Shown: positions 16,735-25,787 of the stretch, piece by piece
Position numbering within the stretch: position 1 is the stretch's first letter
How the letters are laid out: each line of letters starts with the position of its first letter
Source of the DNA: Candidatus Peregrinibacteria bacterium
Lineage (GTDB): Bacteria; Patescibacteriota; Gracilibacteria; UBA1369
Length of the DNA stretch: 64,000 bases
Direction: 5' to 3'
NCBI GenBank assembly: GCA_003153355.1
Contig: PLYH01000004.1
Span: 1-64,000, forward strand
Notes under the pieces: generated by a model
What the model saw: the letters and a program-made list of their open reading frames with translations, nothing else
What the model was told of the DNA's origin: nothing
Database searches by the model: none
Position numbers and translations under genes: made by a program

Positions 16735-17096
16735 AGTGCTTTTTTAATATCTGTCTTTGTTTGATTTCCAATGGCGGAAAGGATAGCGGCCATGCTCCTT
16801 TCATTTTTTTCAGGATAATGGATGCGCCTTTTGGGTGAGGAGATCGTTTTCAAAAAAATTTCTAATGTTTCTCGTTGAAGTTTATCATCAACATGACCGG
16901 CCATAAACAACATTGAATCGACGTCACGCGAGTCCAATTGTTGTTCCGGGAAGTAGGTTTTATAAATTGTGCTTATTTTTGCTTTTTTATCTTCTCGCTT
17001 TTCCGTTCCTCTGAGCACGCTGAAAATTTCCCCGGTCAATTGATTCAGGGCTAATTTTTTTTCTAATTCGTCTGCGTTGGCGTTATCGATGCTCAT
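16731..17096 (-). CDS. hypothetical protein between HIT and sigma4-HARE genes
   Basis: This 121-residue, mostly helical, Lys/Glu-rich protein matches nothing I know. There is no membrane segment or signal peptide. It sits 9 bp after the sigma4-HARE gene and overlaps the HIT gene by 4 bp, so all three form one minus-strand operon. That arrangement is good evidence that the frame is real. The C-terminus contains an RRIHYPEKNERSM motif that could be tested for conservation. Confidence 0.68.
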   Translation of the reverse strand: MSIDNANADELEKKLALNQLTGEIFSVLRGTEKREDKKAKISTIYKTYFPEQQLDSRDVDSMLFMAGHVDDKLQRETLEIFLKTISSPKRRIHYPEKNERSMAAILSAIGNQTKTDIKKAL

Positions 17097-17105
17097 GGCG
17101 GGAAA

Positions 17106-18215
17106 TTACGCTGCCACCTTCTTAGCTTCATCGAGCATGTACACCGCGCGGCCCACGCGTACGAACTGAGCGTTCTTTTGAAGATTCAAAGAGATGGTGC
17201 CTTTTTTGACCTGGCGTTGTTTCAACACGCCCTGGATGATCTCCTGTTTGGTCATCGGGTTCTTTTTGCGGAGCAGATCTTCAATGATATCTGCAACGGT
17301 TCCTTTTTTGTAGCCCCATTCTTTCAGAGCGTACAGACCGCGGCCAACCAGAACGAACTGGTCGTAACGGATAAGTTCATTGTGTACGGCTTGAGTTGTC
17401 ACAAGTTTCTTGTCAAAGCCGGCCTCAGTGATTTTATTCGCAATGTCCACAAAGTGGAGCGGATTCTGGGATTTCTTCAAAATGATATAGGCCTTGTCGC
17501 GGATACTGCGAGGATTGATGTGTCTCCATGAGATCAGGCCGAATCCTTCTTTCACACGCTTGATCCGTTTATCGACTTCCATAGTGGAAAGCGCCTCAGG
17601 AGCTGAATATTTTTTCCCTTTGGCAGTTGTAGCTCCAAGAACATCGGCAGCAATTTTTTCATCAGCTACGACATCACCTTTTTTGTTCAAAAATTCGATG
17701 CCGGTATCAATAATCGTCTTAATGTCTTCCATCGAAATATTCTGGAATCTCCAGAAAGGGCGGAATACGTTCGTTTTTTCCGTCATAGTGATTTCAGGAT
17801 TGATGTTCAGGGAAAGTTTGATGATATTGGCGTCAACTTCCTGGCTGCTGGAAATCGTATTTAAAATTTCAGCGATGAGTTTTTCTTCCAAAAGAACGCC
17901 GCCGTTTGTTTCCAAAACTTCGCGGGCGAGCTTATTGATAATGCTGAGTTTGGTGTTTTCAACGGTGCGGCGGAGCTTGCCAAGAGCGATCTTTTCGATC
18001 TGGCGTATACGCTCTCTGGTAACTGAAAACATCTGACCGATCTTTTCGAGGGTCTGTTTTGGCTTGTTATCAAGACTGAAACGCTTAATAATCACCTCTT
18101 TTTCTTTCGTGGTGAGAACCATGAACATGTCTTCAATTATCTCGGCGAGGTTCAATTTTCCTGCCACTTTGGTTCCGGTGATTCCGGCTGAAGGTGAGAA
18201 TTGACTATTGTCCAT
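17106..18215 (-). CDS. sigma-70 region-4-like plus HARE-HTH protein (paralogue 2)
   Basis: This 369-residue protein has the same architecture as the 10017-11078 product: region-4-like LTTKEKEVIIKRFSLDNK and QTLEKIGQMFSVTRERIRQIE (about residues 34-85), a helical middle, and a C-terminal HARE-HTH part with NPLHFVDIANKIT, HNELIRYDQFVLVGRGLYAL and GTVADIIEDLLRKKNPMTK. The segments SWRHINPRSIRDKAYIILKK and KWRHVNPRTIRDKIFFILRE align directly between the two. No sigma region 2 is seen. It leads an operon with a hypothetical gene and the HIT gene. An accessory transcription factor role is inferred. Confidence 0.78.
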   Translation of the reverse strand: MDNSQFSPSAGITGTKVAGKLNLAEIIEDMFMVLTTKEKEVIIKRFSLDNKPKQTLEKIGQMFSVTRERIRQIEKIALGKLRRTVENTKLSIINKLAREVLETNGGVLLEEKLIAEILNTISSSQEVDANIIKLSLNINPEITMTEKTNVFRPFWRFQNISMEDIKTIIDTGIEFLNKKGDVVADEKIAADVLGATTAKGKKYSAPEALSTMEVDKRIKRVKEGFGLISWRHINPRSIRDKAYIILKKSQNPLHFVDIANKITEAGFDKKLVTTQAVHNELIRYDQFVLVGRGLYALKEWGYKKGTVADIIEDLLRKKNPMTKQEIIQGVLKQRQVKKGTISLNLQKNAQFVRVGRAVYMLDEAKKVAA

Positions 18216-18256
18216 AACAAGCGGTGTAAAGTGATTTTTGCGCGTTGACTATTGAG

Positions 18257-18285
18257 AGATTAGGCTGAATTATTTGTAGTGTCAA
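18257..18285 (-). promoter_or_regulatory. promoter of the sigma4-HARE/HIT operon
   Basis: On the minus strand a perfect TTGACA (18280-18285), a 17-bp spacer and TAATCT (18257-18262), about 40 nt before the ATG. Confidence 0.65.
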
Positions 18286-18455
18286 GAAAGAAATTTGATC
18301 TCTACGCAACCTTGTATCTTATATATAAAGGGTGGAATTTTGCACCTTATTTTCTATTTTGTCAATATTATTTTTTAAGTATGGCGTAATACCAAGGATT
18401 TTCCTCCTTTCTATGGCCTTTTGGCCAATATTTGATACTATATGTTTTTGAAAGA

Positions 18456-18540
18456 GCCGGGGTGGTGAAATGGCAGACACGCTAGCCTTAGGAGCTAGTG
18501 CCCACAAGGCGTGGAGGTTCAAGTCCTCTCCCCGGCACCA
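18456..18540 (+). tRNA. tRNA-Leu (TAG)
   Basis: This 85-nt class II tRNA has encoded CCA. Acceptor GCCGGGG pairs with CCCCGGC, the anticodon stem CTAGC/GCTAG closes loop CTTAGGA (anticodon TAG), the long variable arm is TGCCC-ACAA-GGCG-like, and the T-loop is TTCAAGT. Confidence 0.95.
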
Positions 18541-18573
18541 AAATAACAAAATAGAATTTCAGGCCTCTATAAT

Positions 18574-19476
18574 ATGTGGATTTTCATTGCCCTCGGTTCG
18601 TCGCTTTTTTACGGATTTGCGAATGTTCTGGATAACTTCCTGACGAACCGGCTTTTTAAGAGTATCTGGACGCTGGTTTTTTTTGGATTGTGCATTGATG
18701 TGCTGCTCTTACCCGTTGTTTTTTTTATTGCGCCGCCGAGTCTGCCCCCGCTGAGTATGGTTCCTTTTATCGTGCTCGTCGGATTTCTGGAGATTTTCTA
18801 TCTTTTCCCTTATTATAAAGCACTTCAGACCGATGATACGTCCGTAGTGTCATCTCTTTTTTCTTTGGGAAGAATTTTCATTCCGATCTTTGCGTTTTTC
18901 ATTATCGGAGAAGTCGTGCGGCCGGAGCAGTATTTCGGGTTTTTCCTGATTATAGTAAGCAGTAGTTTTTTGACGCTGAAAGATGTCCGGCATCTGAAAC
19001 TGAACAGATCGTTTTTCTATATGATTTTGGTTTCAGTGATTTTGGCCCTAGATACAGTCATTTATAAATATATTCTGGATCAAGTGAGCTGGAGTACGAC
19101 CTTCACGTTTGTTATTTTGTCTTCGTGGGGATTTTCGCTCTGTTTTTTACTGATTCCGAAGATTCGCAAGGACATTTTTAAACATTTTAAAGAAGCCAAG
19201 CACACCTTCAAATATTTAGGATTGGAAGAGATCATGGCACTTACCGGAAATGCCGGCGGCGTCTATGTACTTTCGCTGGTTCCGATTACGCTCGCCAGAG
19301 GTCTGGGCGCTTTTACTCCGTTTATCGTTCTTTTTTACGGCGCGGTGATGCAGAAATTCTTTCCGAAATTTTTTCATGAAAATATTGAACGCGGGAACGT
19401 CCTCAAAAAGATATTCCTTTTCGGAGTCACCCTTGTCGGCGTTTTCCTGATTGTTCAAAACGGAGGGACTTCCTGA
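18574..19476 (+). CDS. EamA/DMT-superfamily transporter
   Basis: This 300-residue, highly hydrophobic protein has about ten membrane helices in two similar halves, as in EamA drug/metabolite transporters. Typical local features are the N-terminal ALGSSLFYGFANVLDNFLT, VVSSLFSLGRIFIPIFAFF followed by IIGEVVRPEQYFGF, and a C-terminal SLVPITLARGLGAFTPF repeat. Substrate and direction cannot be predicted. It starts 33 bp after tRNA-Leu and precedes dnaE. Confidence 0.8.
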   Translation: MWIFIALGSSLFYGFANVLDNFLTNRLFKSIWTLVFFGLCIDVLLLPVVFFIAPPSLPPLSMVPFIVLVGFLEIFYLFPYYKALQTDDTSVVSSLFSLGRIFIPIFAFFIIGEVVRPEQYFGFFLIIVSSSFLTLKDVRHLKLNRSFFYMILVSVILALDTVIYKYILDQVSWSTTFTFVILSSWGFSLCFLLIPKIRKDIFKHFKEAKHTFKYLGLEEIMALTGNAGGVYVLSLVPITLARGLGAFTPFIVLFYGAVMQKFFPKFFHENIERGNVLKKIFLFGVTLVGVFLIVQNGGTS

Positions 19477-19487
19477 CGAGTATGGGC

Positions 19488-19517
19488 TTGTTTGTAGCGA
19501 TAAAATTCCAGTATAGT
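19488..19517 (+). promoter_or_regulatory. candidate dnaE promoter
   Basis: TTGTTT (19488-19493), an 18-bp spacer and TATAGT (19512-19517), 27 nt before the ATG. Confidence 0.5.
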
Positions 19518-19544
19518 AACTGAGCCTTCTTTATTTTGACTGAA

Positions 19545-22500
19545 ATGTCGTTCGTTCATCTTCACGTCCATTCGCATTACAGCCTGCTTGACGGCTTTGG
19601 AACACCCAAATCGATTGTTCAAAGAGCCAAGGAGCTTGGTATGCCTGCCGTTGCGATGACTGATCATGGAGTCTTGTACGGAGCGATCGAGTTTTATAAA
19701 GCAGCCAAAGCCGAAGGCATCAAGCCGATCATCGGCTGCGAGGTTTACGTTGCGCCAAATTCGAGATTCGACAAAACTCCGGGGACGGAAAACAAACCTT
19801 ACCATTTAATTCTGCTTGCGGCTTCAACCGAAGGCTATTTGAACTTATTGAAACTGGCGAGCCAGGCCCACATTGAAGGTTTTTACTACAAACCCCGCAT
19901 GGATCACGGGCTGATGAAGGCCCACAGCAAAGGAATTATCGCTTTGAGTTCCTGTCTTGCCGGCGAAGTGGCGCAGGCCGTTGCCATGGGCGACGAAAAA
20001 AAACAGATCGAGGTGATCGAGCGTTATCAGGATATTTTCGGCAAAGAGAATTTTTATCTGGAACTTCAGGATCATCCTTTCATTGATGAACAAAAGGTTT
20101 TGAATGACCGCCTGATCGAGCTTTCCAAAATCACCGGCGCGCCTTTGGTCGCGACTCAGGATTCTCATTATGTCCGCGGCGAAGACGCCACATCGCAGGA
20201 TATTTTGTTATGCATCCAGACGCAATCCACCCTCCAGGAAGAGAACCGCATGAAGTTCCAGGGAGATTTTTCCTTAAGGACGGAAGAAGAGATGCGTGAA
20301 AGTTTCAAACATGTTCCCGAAGCTCTCGAAAATACCGTAAAGATTGCCGAACGCTGCAATATCGACATCGATTTTGGGAAAAATCTTATTCCGATTTTTA
20401 AGACTCCGGGGAATGAAAGTGCGGAAAGTTATTTGCGCAAACTTTGTGAAGAGGGACTGAAGAAAAAATACGGCGATCCCCCGCCGGAAAGCGCCGTGAA
20501 GCAGCTGGACTACGAACTTGGCGTCGTCCATAATATGGGTTTTGACGATTACTTTTTGATTGTGTGGGATTTTGTGCGCTATGCCAAGGAAGTGGGCATT
20601 ACCGTTGGTCCCGGCCGCGGTTCGGCCGCAGGTTCGCTCATTACCTACACCTTAAATATTACCCAACTCGATCCTTTAAAATATGGTCTGATTTTTGAAC
20701 GCTTTCTGAACCCTGAACGTATCAGCATGCCCGATATCGATATCGATTTTGCGGATACGCGCCGCAACGAAGTGCTCAATTACGTGACGGAAAAGTACGG
20801 GCGGGAATGCGTGGCGCAGATTATTACATTCGGTACTATGGCGGCGCGCGCGGCGGTCCGCGATGTGGGAAGAGCCATGGGATATCCTTATGCCGAGGTT
20901 GATAAGATTTCCAAAATGATTCCGGCTCCGATTCAGGGAAGACATACTCCGCTGAAACAATCGACGGAAGAAGATCCTGAGCTTAGAAAACTTTACCAAA
21001 CCGATGAACGGGCAAGAGCTCTCCTTATTAACGCCATTAAACTGGAAGGGTCGGTCCGTCACGCGGGAACGCATGCTTCCGCGGTGGTGATGTCGGAAAA
21101 ACCTTTGGTGAATTATACGCCGCTGCAGCGTTCAACCGGAGGTGGAGAAGAAATTATTACGCAGTATTCGATGAAACCGATCGAAGAGATCGGACTTTTA
21201 AAAATGGACTTCTTGGGTTTGAAGAACCTGACGATTATCCAGGGAATTTTGGTGCTTTTGAAATCGCTCCACAACATAGATTTGGTTTTGGAAACAATTC
21301 CGATGGATGATCCAAAAACATTTGAATTGTTTCAAAAAGGCGATACGACTGGTGTGTTTCAATTTGAATCCTCGGGCATGAGAAGGTATTTGCGCGAACT
21401 TAAACCGACAAGGTTTGAAGATATTGTAGCTATGAACGCTTTGTATAGACCAGGCCCGATGGATTGGATTCCACAATATCTTAAAGGTAAGCATCAACCG
21501 GAGAGCGTTCGCTATTTACATCCTTCGTTTGAAAATATTTTAAAAGAAACCAACGGCGTGGCGATTTACCAGGAACAGATCTTGCAGCTGGCCCGGGATT
21601 TCGCGGGCTTCAGTTTGGGTGAGGCCGACATTCTGCGTAAAGCTGTGGGTAAAAAAAATCCTGCACTGTTGAATGAACAAAAAGAAAAATTGGTGAAAGG
21701 CGCTGTTGCTAAAGGTCATCAACAAAAATTTGCCGTGGAAGTGTTTGAAAAAGTTATTGAGCCTTTTGCCGGATATGGTTTTAATAAAGCGCATGCCGTG
21801 TGTTATACCATGATTTCTTATCAAACGGCTTATTTGAAGTCGCATTATCCAACGGAGTTCATGGCCGCGCTGCTTTCCGCAGATGCCGATAACACGGACA
21901 GAATTATTCTGGAAATCAACGAATGTAACGAGATGGGCATCGCAGTTCTTCCGCCTTCCGTCAACGAATCTTTTTTGAACTTCACCGTGGTCGATGAAAA
22001 AACGATCCGCTTTGGTCTTGGAGCCATTAAAGGTTTGGGCGGCGGAACGGTTGAAGAGATTTTAAATATAAGAAAACAGGGCCGGTTTACTACACTTGAC
22101 GATTTACTCCGCCGCGTTCCCGCCAAACTTCTCAACAAAAAAACTATCGAAGCTCTCGCATATTCGGGAGCCCTGGATGAGTTCGGCGACCGCAAAGTTC
22201 TGGCACTCAGCTACGATGATCTTTCCAAATTCGCCAAATACTCGCAGGAAGTAAATGCTCAGGGCCAGACGGATATTTTCGGGATCATGACCGAGCCAAA
22301 TCAGGGCGCTCTTTCGTTTCAATTAAAAGATGCTCCGCCGGCTACCAATATGGAAAAACTGACTTGGGAAAAGGTGTATCTGGGTTTATACGTTTCGGGA
22401 CATCCTTTAAAAGGACTTCGCAAATATCTGGCCAAAAAAGTTCTGCTCGTGGATATGCTCACCAAAAAACATATCGGAAAAACCGTAAAACTCGGCGGTC

Positions 22501-23096
22501 TTTTGACGCTGATGAAAAAAGTTTTCACAAAAGCGGGAAGCTATATGGCCTATGCCACGCTTGAAGATCCGACGGGCAGAATTGAAATCGTTATTTTTCC
22601 AAAGGTTTACTCCAAGTACCAGACGATTTTGCAGGATGACCACCTTTATATGATGGAAGGCCGGTTGGATTTGCGCCGCGACGTATTCCAGTTTTCCGTG
22701 AACAGTATTACGCCGGTGTCTTTGGACAGCATGATTAAAAATGCCCAGGCCGTAGGTCTTTTTGACGAGAAAGAAAAAATCGTGCGCAAACAGAAAGTTT
22801 TGGAGTCGCCCGCGGCACTGAATGATCCGCTTGAAGAAGAGTTCGGTCCTCCGCCACCTCCCGCAGCTGCATCCGGAAACGAAGACTGGCAGGAGAATCC
22901 TTTCGTCATAGAGGTGAAAGCTGGTGTGGATCTAAAAATCATGGAAGAGATCAAGAATCTTTTGACGGCAAATCCCGGTGAACGGAGAGTTGAACTTCAT
23001 ATGCACGTCGGTTCAGCGCTCAAAAAAATGAAACTGCCTTTTACCGTCACGGTGACGGATGAACTGCAGACCCAGTTAAAAACACTCCTGGCGTAA
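19545..23096 (+). CDS. dnaE: DNA polymerase III alpha subunit
   Basis: This is the replicative polymerase catalytic subunit, 1183 residues from the ATG at 19545; a TTG nine bases earlier is less likely. The PHP domain begins HLHVHSHYSLLDG and keeps its metal-ligand motifs (MTDHG, SSCLAGE), so an active proofreading PHP site is possible. The palm has catalytic PDIDIDF near residue 396 and KMDFLGLKNLT near 553. Finger and beta-binding regions follow, then an OB-fold domain (KVFTKAGSYMAYATLEDPTG). It is of the DnaE1 type. A Pro-rich linker (about residues 1105-1115) precedes a short C-terminal domain. Confidence 0.97.
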   Translation: MSFVHLHVHSHYSLLDGFGTPKSIVQRAKELGMPAVAMTDHGVLYGAIEFYKAAKAEGIKPIIGCEVYVAPNSRFDKTPGTENKPYHLILLAASTEGYLNLLKLASQAHIEGFYYKPRMDHGLMKAHSKGIIALSSCLAGEVAQAVAMGDEKKQIEVIERYQDIFGKENFYLELQDHPFIDEQKVLNDRLIELSKITGAPLVATQDSHYVRGEDATSQDILLCIQTQSTLQEENRMKFQGDFSLRTEEEMRESFKHVPEALENTVKIAERCNIDIDFGKNLIPIFKTPGNESAESYLRKLCEEGLKKKYGDPPPESAVKQLDYELGVVHNMGFDDYFLIVWDFVRYAKEVGITVGPGRGSAAGSLITYTLNITQLDPLKYGLIFERFLNPERISMPDIDIDFADTRRNEVLNYVTEKYGRECVAQIITFGTMAARAAVRDVGRAMGYPYAEVDKISKMIPAPIQGRHTPLKQSTEEDPELRKLYQTDERARALLINAIKLEGSVRHAGTHASAVVMSEKPLVNYTPLQRSTGGGEEIITQYSMKPIEEIGLLKMDFLGLKNLTIIQGILVLLKSLHNIDLVLETIPMDDPKTFELFQKGDTTGVFQFESSGMRRYLRELKPTRFEDIVAMNALYRPGPMDWIPQYLKGKHQPESVRYLHPSFENILKETNGVAIYQEQILQLARDFAGFSLGEADILRKAVGKKNPALLNEQKEKLVKGAVAKGHQQKFAVEVFEKVIEPFAGYGFNKAHAVCYTMISYQTAYLKSHYPTEFMAALLSADADNTDRIILEINECNEMGIAVLPPSVNESFLNFTVVDEKTIRFGLGAIKGLGGGTVEEILNIRKQGRFTTLDDLLRRVPAKLLNKKTIEALAYSGALDEFGDRKVLALSYDDLSKFAKYSQEVNAQGQTDIFGIMTEPNQGALSFQLKDAPPATNMEKLTWEKVYLGLYVSGHPLKGLRKYLAKKVLLVDMLTKKHIGKTVKLGGLLTLMKKVFTKAGSYMAYATLEDPTGRIEIVIFPKVYSKYQTILQDDHLYMMEGRLDLRRDVFQFSVNSITPVSLDSMIKNAQAVGLFDEKEKIVRKQKVLESPAALNDPLEEEFGPPPPPAAASGNEDWQENPFVIEVKAGVDLKIMEEIKNLLTANPGERRVELHMHVGSALKKMKLPFTVTVTDELQTQLKTLLA

Positions 23097-23106
23097 GCAA
23101 TCGCGC

Positions 23107-23135
23107 TTGAAATCAGGGCTTTTTGAACGTACAAT
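23107..23135 (+). promoter_or_regulatory. promoter of aspS
   Basis: TTGAAA (23107-23112), a 17-bp spacer and TACAAT (23130-23135), 50 nt before the ATG at 23186. Confidence 0.6.
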
Positions 23136-23185
23136 CCTTTGTGCAGCGTCTTGCTGCATTTTCTATTCCCCAACCTGAATTTTTT

Positions 23186-24958
23186 ATGCTCCGCACGCAT
23201 ACCTGTAATGAACTGAACGCTTCCTTTGTCGGCAAAGAGGTTACGCTTTGCGGCTGGGTCAACAGCCGTCGCGACCATGGCGGTCTTATTTTCATCGACC
23301 TCCGCGACCGTTACGGTCTTACGCAGATTGTGACGGACCCTAATGATTTTGCTGATGCTCATAAATTTGCGGATGAAGTGCGAAGTGAGTACGTGGTGCG
23401 CGTGACGGGAAAAGTGCGTTTGCGCCCGGAAGGGATGAAAAATTCTAAAATGACGACTGGAGAAGTTGAAGTATTGATCAGCAAGTTTGAAATTCTGAAC
23501 AAAGCAAAAACTCCTCCGTTTGAAATTGATCAGGACAAAGAAATCGGCGAAGAGCTCCGTTTGAAGTACCGCTATCTGGACATCCGCCGGGAGCGCATGA
23601 AGAAGAACCTGATCCAGCGCCACAAACTCATCAAGATGATTCGGGACTACATGGACGGACAAAATTTTATTGAAGTGGAAACACCGATTCTCATTAAAGG
23701 AACGCCTGAAGGAAGCCGCGAATATATGGTGCCTTCGCGTTTGTATCCCGGAAAATTTTTCGTACTCCCGCAATCTCCGCAGCAGTTGAAACAACTCTTG
23801 ATGGTCGCGGGCATGGACCGCTACTTCCAGATAGCCCGCTGCTTCCGCGATGAAGACCAGCGCGGAGACCGCCAGCCTGAATTCACGCAGCTCGACGTTG
23901 AGATGTCTTTTGTTGAAGCCGAGGATATTATCCAGATCAACGAGGAACTCATGATCAAACTCGTAGAAGCTTTGGTGCCGCACAAAAAACTCATGAGCAA
24001 ACCATTTCCGCGCATGACCTGGCAGGAAGCCATGGATAATTATGGTTCGGATAAACCTGACCTGCGTTTTGAGATGAAAATTATTGATGTGAGTGATGAG
24101 GTGAAAAACTGCGAGTTCCAGGTTTTTGCTTCCGCGTTGAAAAACGGCGGGACTGTTCGTGCGTTGAGAGTTGAAGGCGGCAACAAATTCACGCGCAAGG
24201 AAATTGACGAGATGACGGAAGTCGCCAAGATTTACGGAGCCAAAGGTCTGGCTTACATTCAAATGGCGGAAGAAGGACCGAAATCACCATTCCTCAAATT
24301 CATGAAGGAAGATGAGCTCAAAGCGATTTATGCCAAGGTGGGCGCGAAAACCGGAGACATTATTTTCTTCGGGGCCGATGCATTTTTGACCGTCTGTGAA
24401 GCGCTTGGTCACGTGCGCCTGTCGTGCGCTGACAAGTTCGGTCTGCGCGACAAAGACAAATTCGCATTTGTCTGGATTTACGAGTTCCCTCTTTTTGAGT
24501 GGAATAAAGAGTCGCAAAGTTTGAATTCGGCCCATCATCCGTTCACGAGTCCGATGAATGAAGATTTTGAGCTTTTGGATTCAGCTCCGGAAAAAGTCCG
24601 AGCCAAAGCTTACGACCTCGCTTTGAACGGCACGGAAGTCGGAGGCGGAAGCATCCGTATCCACAGCCCTGAACTGCAAAGTAAAATTTTCGATATTTTG
24701 AAAATCACCAAAGAAGATGCCCAAAGCCGTTTCGGCCATTTGCTCCACGCGTTTGAGTTCGGCGCACCTCCGCACGGAGGCATCGCCTGGGGTCTGGACC
24801 GTCTGGTGATGATTTTCCAGGACGAACAGAACATCCGTGAAGTCATGGCTTTCCCGAAAGATCAGAAAGCGAAAGATCTTATGCTCAATGCGCCGTCAGA
24901 AATGCCGGACGAACAGGTGGCGGAGATGCATATCCGGATTAATATGCCGAAGAAATAA
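23186..24958 (+). CDS. aspS: aspartyl-tRNA synthetase, bacterial type, probably non-discriminating
   Basis: This class II synthetase of 590 residues has an N-terminal OB anticodon-binding domain, motif 2 FRDEDQRGDRQPEFTQ, the inserted GAD domain and motif 3 GLDRLVMIF. The start is the ATG at 23186; an upstream TTG would add a non-homologous tail and lies inside the promoter. The OB domain reads SRRDHGG with His at position 31, where E. coli has Leu, and a Gly at position 83. His31 with a Gly near 82-83 marks non-discriminating bacterial AspRS (as in Pseudomonas), which also charges tRNA-Asn with Asp for later amidation by GatCAB. That last point is inference. Confidence 0.95.
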   Translation: MLRTHTCNELNASFVGKEVTLCGWVNSRRDHGGLIFIDLRDRYGLTQIVTDPNDFADAHKFADEVRSEYVVRVTGKVRLRPEGMKNSKMTTGEVEVLISKFEILNKAKTPPFEIDQDKEIGEELRLKYRYLDIRRERMKKNLIQRHKLIKMIRDYMDGQNFIEVETPILIKGTPEGSREYMVPSRLYPGKFFVLPQSPQQLKQLLMVAGMDRYFQIARCFRDEDQRGDRQPEFTQLDVEMSFVEAEDIIQINEELMIKLVEALVPHKKLMSKPFPRMTWQEAMDNYGSDKPDLRFEMKIIDVSDEVKNCEFQVFASALKNGGTVRALRVEGGNKFTRKEIDEMTEVAKIYGAKGLAYIQMAEEGPKSPFLKFMKEDELKAIYAKVGAKTGDIIFFGADAFLTVCEALGHVRLSCADKFGLRDKDKFAFVWIYEFPLFEWNKESQSLNSAHHPFTSPMNEDFELLDSAPEKVRAKAYDLALNGTEVGGGSIRIHSPELQSKIFDILKITKEDAQSRFGHLLHAFEFGAPPHGGIAWGLDRLVMIFQDEQNIREVMAFPKDQKAKDLMLNAPSEMPDEQVAEMHIRINMPKK

Positions 24959-24965
24959 AATCCAG

Positions 24966-25166
24966 TCAGGCCTTTGCTTTTCCGATTACTTCTATACCTT
25001 TGACCAATAGCCCTAGCCCTCCTGAAGCTAGAGCTGCCTGCCAATTTTGGCAAAGTAAAAAAATACCTCCCATGATCAGGCAAAACCTCCAACCTTCCAT
25101 GCAGTTTAGGCAAATAATTGGATGGCAAATATGTTGATTTTTGGGTTTCTCCTTGTTATTATTCAT
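24966..25166 (-). CDS. possible small membrane-associated protein (weak)
   Basis: A 66-codon frame lies between aspS and its distal terminator, antisense to the aspS 3' untranslated region. It has a Cys-rich N-terminal part (HICHPIICLNC), a hydrophobic middle and a Gly-rich C-terminus. No promoter or ribosome-binding site is evident, and I recognise no family. It could equally be a chance frame; it is listed because it is the only candidate in this 263-bp gap. Confidence 0.22.
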   Translation of the reverse strand: MNNNKEKPKNQHICHPIICLNCMEGWRFCLIMGGIFLLCQNWQAALASGGLGLLVKGIEVIGKAKA

Positions 25167-25197
25167 GTGCTTTGATCTCGTTTTACGGGATTAGGAA

Positions 25198-25223
25198 GCC
25201 TCGTTAGCGCGAGGCTTTTTTTT
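25198..25223 (+). terminator. intrinsic terminator downstream of aspS
   Basis: The 6-bp stem GCCTCG/CGAGGC with a 6-nt loop is followed by eight T. The T-run ends within the stop codon of the convergent 25222-25653 gene. Confidence 0.85.
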
Positions 25224-25653
25224 AGAATGGCAGGTCTTCAATTTTAGGATCTTCAAGATTTACCACCTTAACTTCCGGCTTTTTTTCTAAGAGCCGGAAT
25301 AATCCTTCCCTTAAAAATACAATGCCATTTTCAGGAGAGCTTCTTCTTGTCAGGAAGCTATAAGTTGCCTGTTCGCTTAAATTGGAATTTATTCCGTTCT
25401 CGTTCAAAAAACGGTGGATTTGTTTATAACTTGCCATTCCACCGTATATTCGAAGGGCTTTTTTTGCCCATTCAAGTTTTTCGGCTTCCCCACCGTCTGA
25501 CTTCCCAAGCTCGTTAAAAACTTCCTTTACTCTTTCGTATTTTTCTACGGCCTGTTTGCACTTCTCGTATTTTTCAGCGATCTTTTCAAACTCCTTTCTT
25601 GCTGCATTGAGTTTTAGGTTGATTATTTCTTCACTGATGACTCTGTTTGCCAT
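25222..25653 (-). CDS. coiled-coil plus winged-helix (HARE-like) small protein
   Basis: The first 60 residues form a charged coiled coil (LNAARKEFEKIAEKYEKCKQ). The second part (about 65-130) looks like a HARE/winged-helix unit: LEWAKKALRIYGGMASYKQI, then RFLNENG, and a beta hairpin NGIVFLREGLFRLL. The 59433-59888 gene has the same two-part architecture. A DNA-binding or chromatin-accessory role is plausible by analogy with HARE-HTH proteins, but no family function is established. Its stop codon overlaps the terminator of aspS on the other strand. Confidence 0.6.
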   Translation of the reverse strand: MANRVISEEIINLKLNAARKEFEKIAEKYEKCKQAVEKYERVKEVFNELGKSDGGEAEKLEWAKKALRIYGGMASYKQIHRFLNENGINSNLSEQATYSFLTRRSSPENGIVFLREGLFRLLEKKPEVKVVNLEDPKIEDLPF

Positions 25654-25695
25654 AACTATTGTTGTGTTAAGTTGCTAAGCCTCTTTCATGAGCCT

Positions 25696-25725
25696 AATTT
25701 AGCAGATTTGATCTACATTTTTCAA
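25696..25725 (-). promoter_or_regulatory. candidate promoter of the 25222-25653 gene
   Basis: On the minus strand TTGAAA (25720-25725), an 18-bp spacer and TAAATT (25696-25701). Confidence 0.5.
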
Positions 25726-25787
25726 ACACATATGTTAAGAGTTATGGAGTTGTCCTTTTTGTCTTACTTTAGACATAAACTGCGCAT

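Noticed and set aside
18319-18549. 76-codon minus-strand frame over tRNA-Leu
   Set aside because: It is an antisense translation of the tRNA gene.
5815-23135. Shared TTTGA-CGTAC-ATCCTTT string at 5815 and 23122
   Set aside because: One copy is part of the aspS promoter, the other part of a terminator loop and arm; about 19 nt with two changes and no common context, so probably chance.
22997-24262. 421-codon minus-strand frame over dnaE and aspS
   Set aside because: It spans the ends of two well-supported genes on the other strand, and its His/Phe-rich translation matches nothing.
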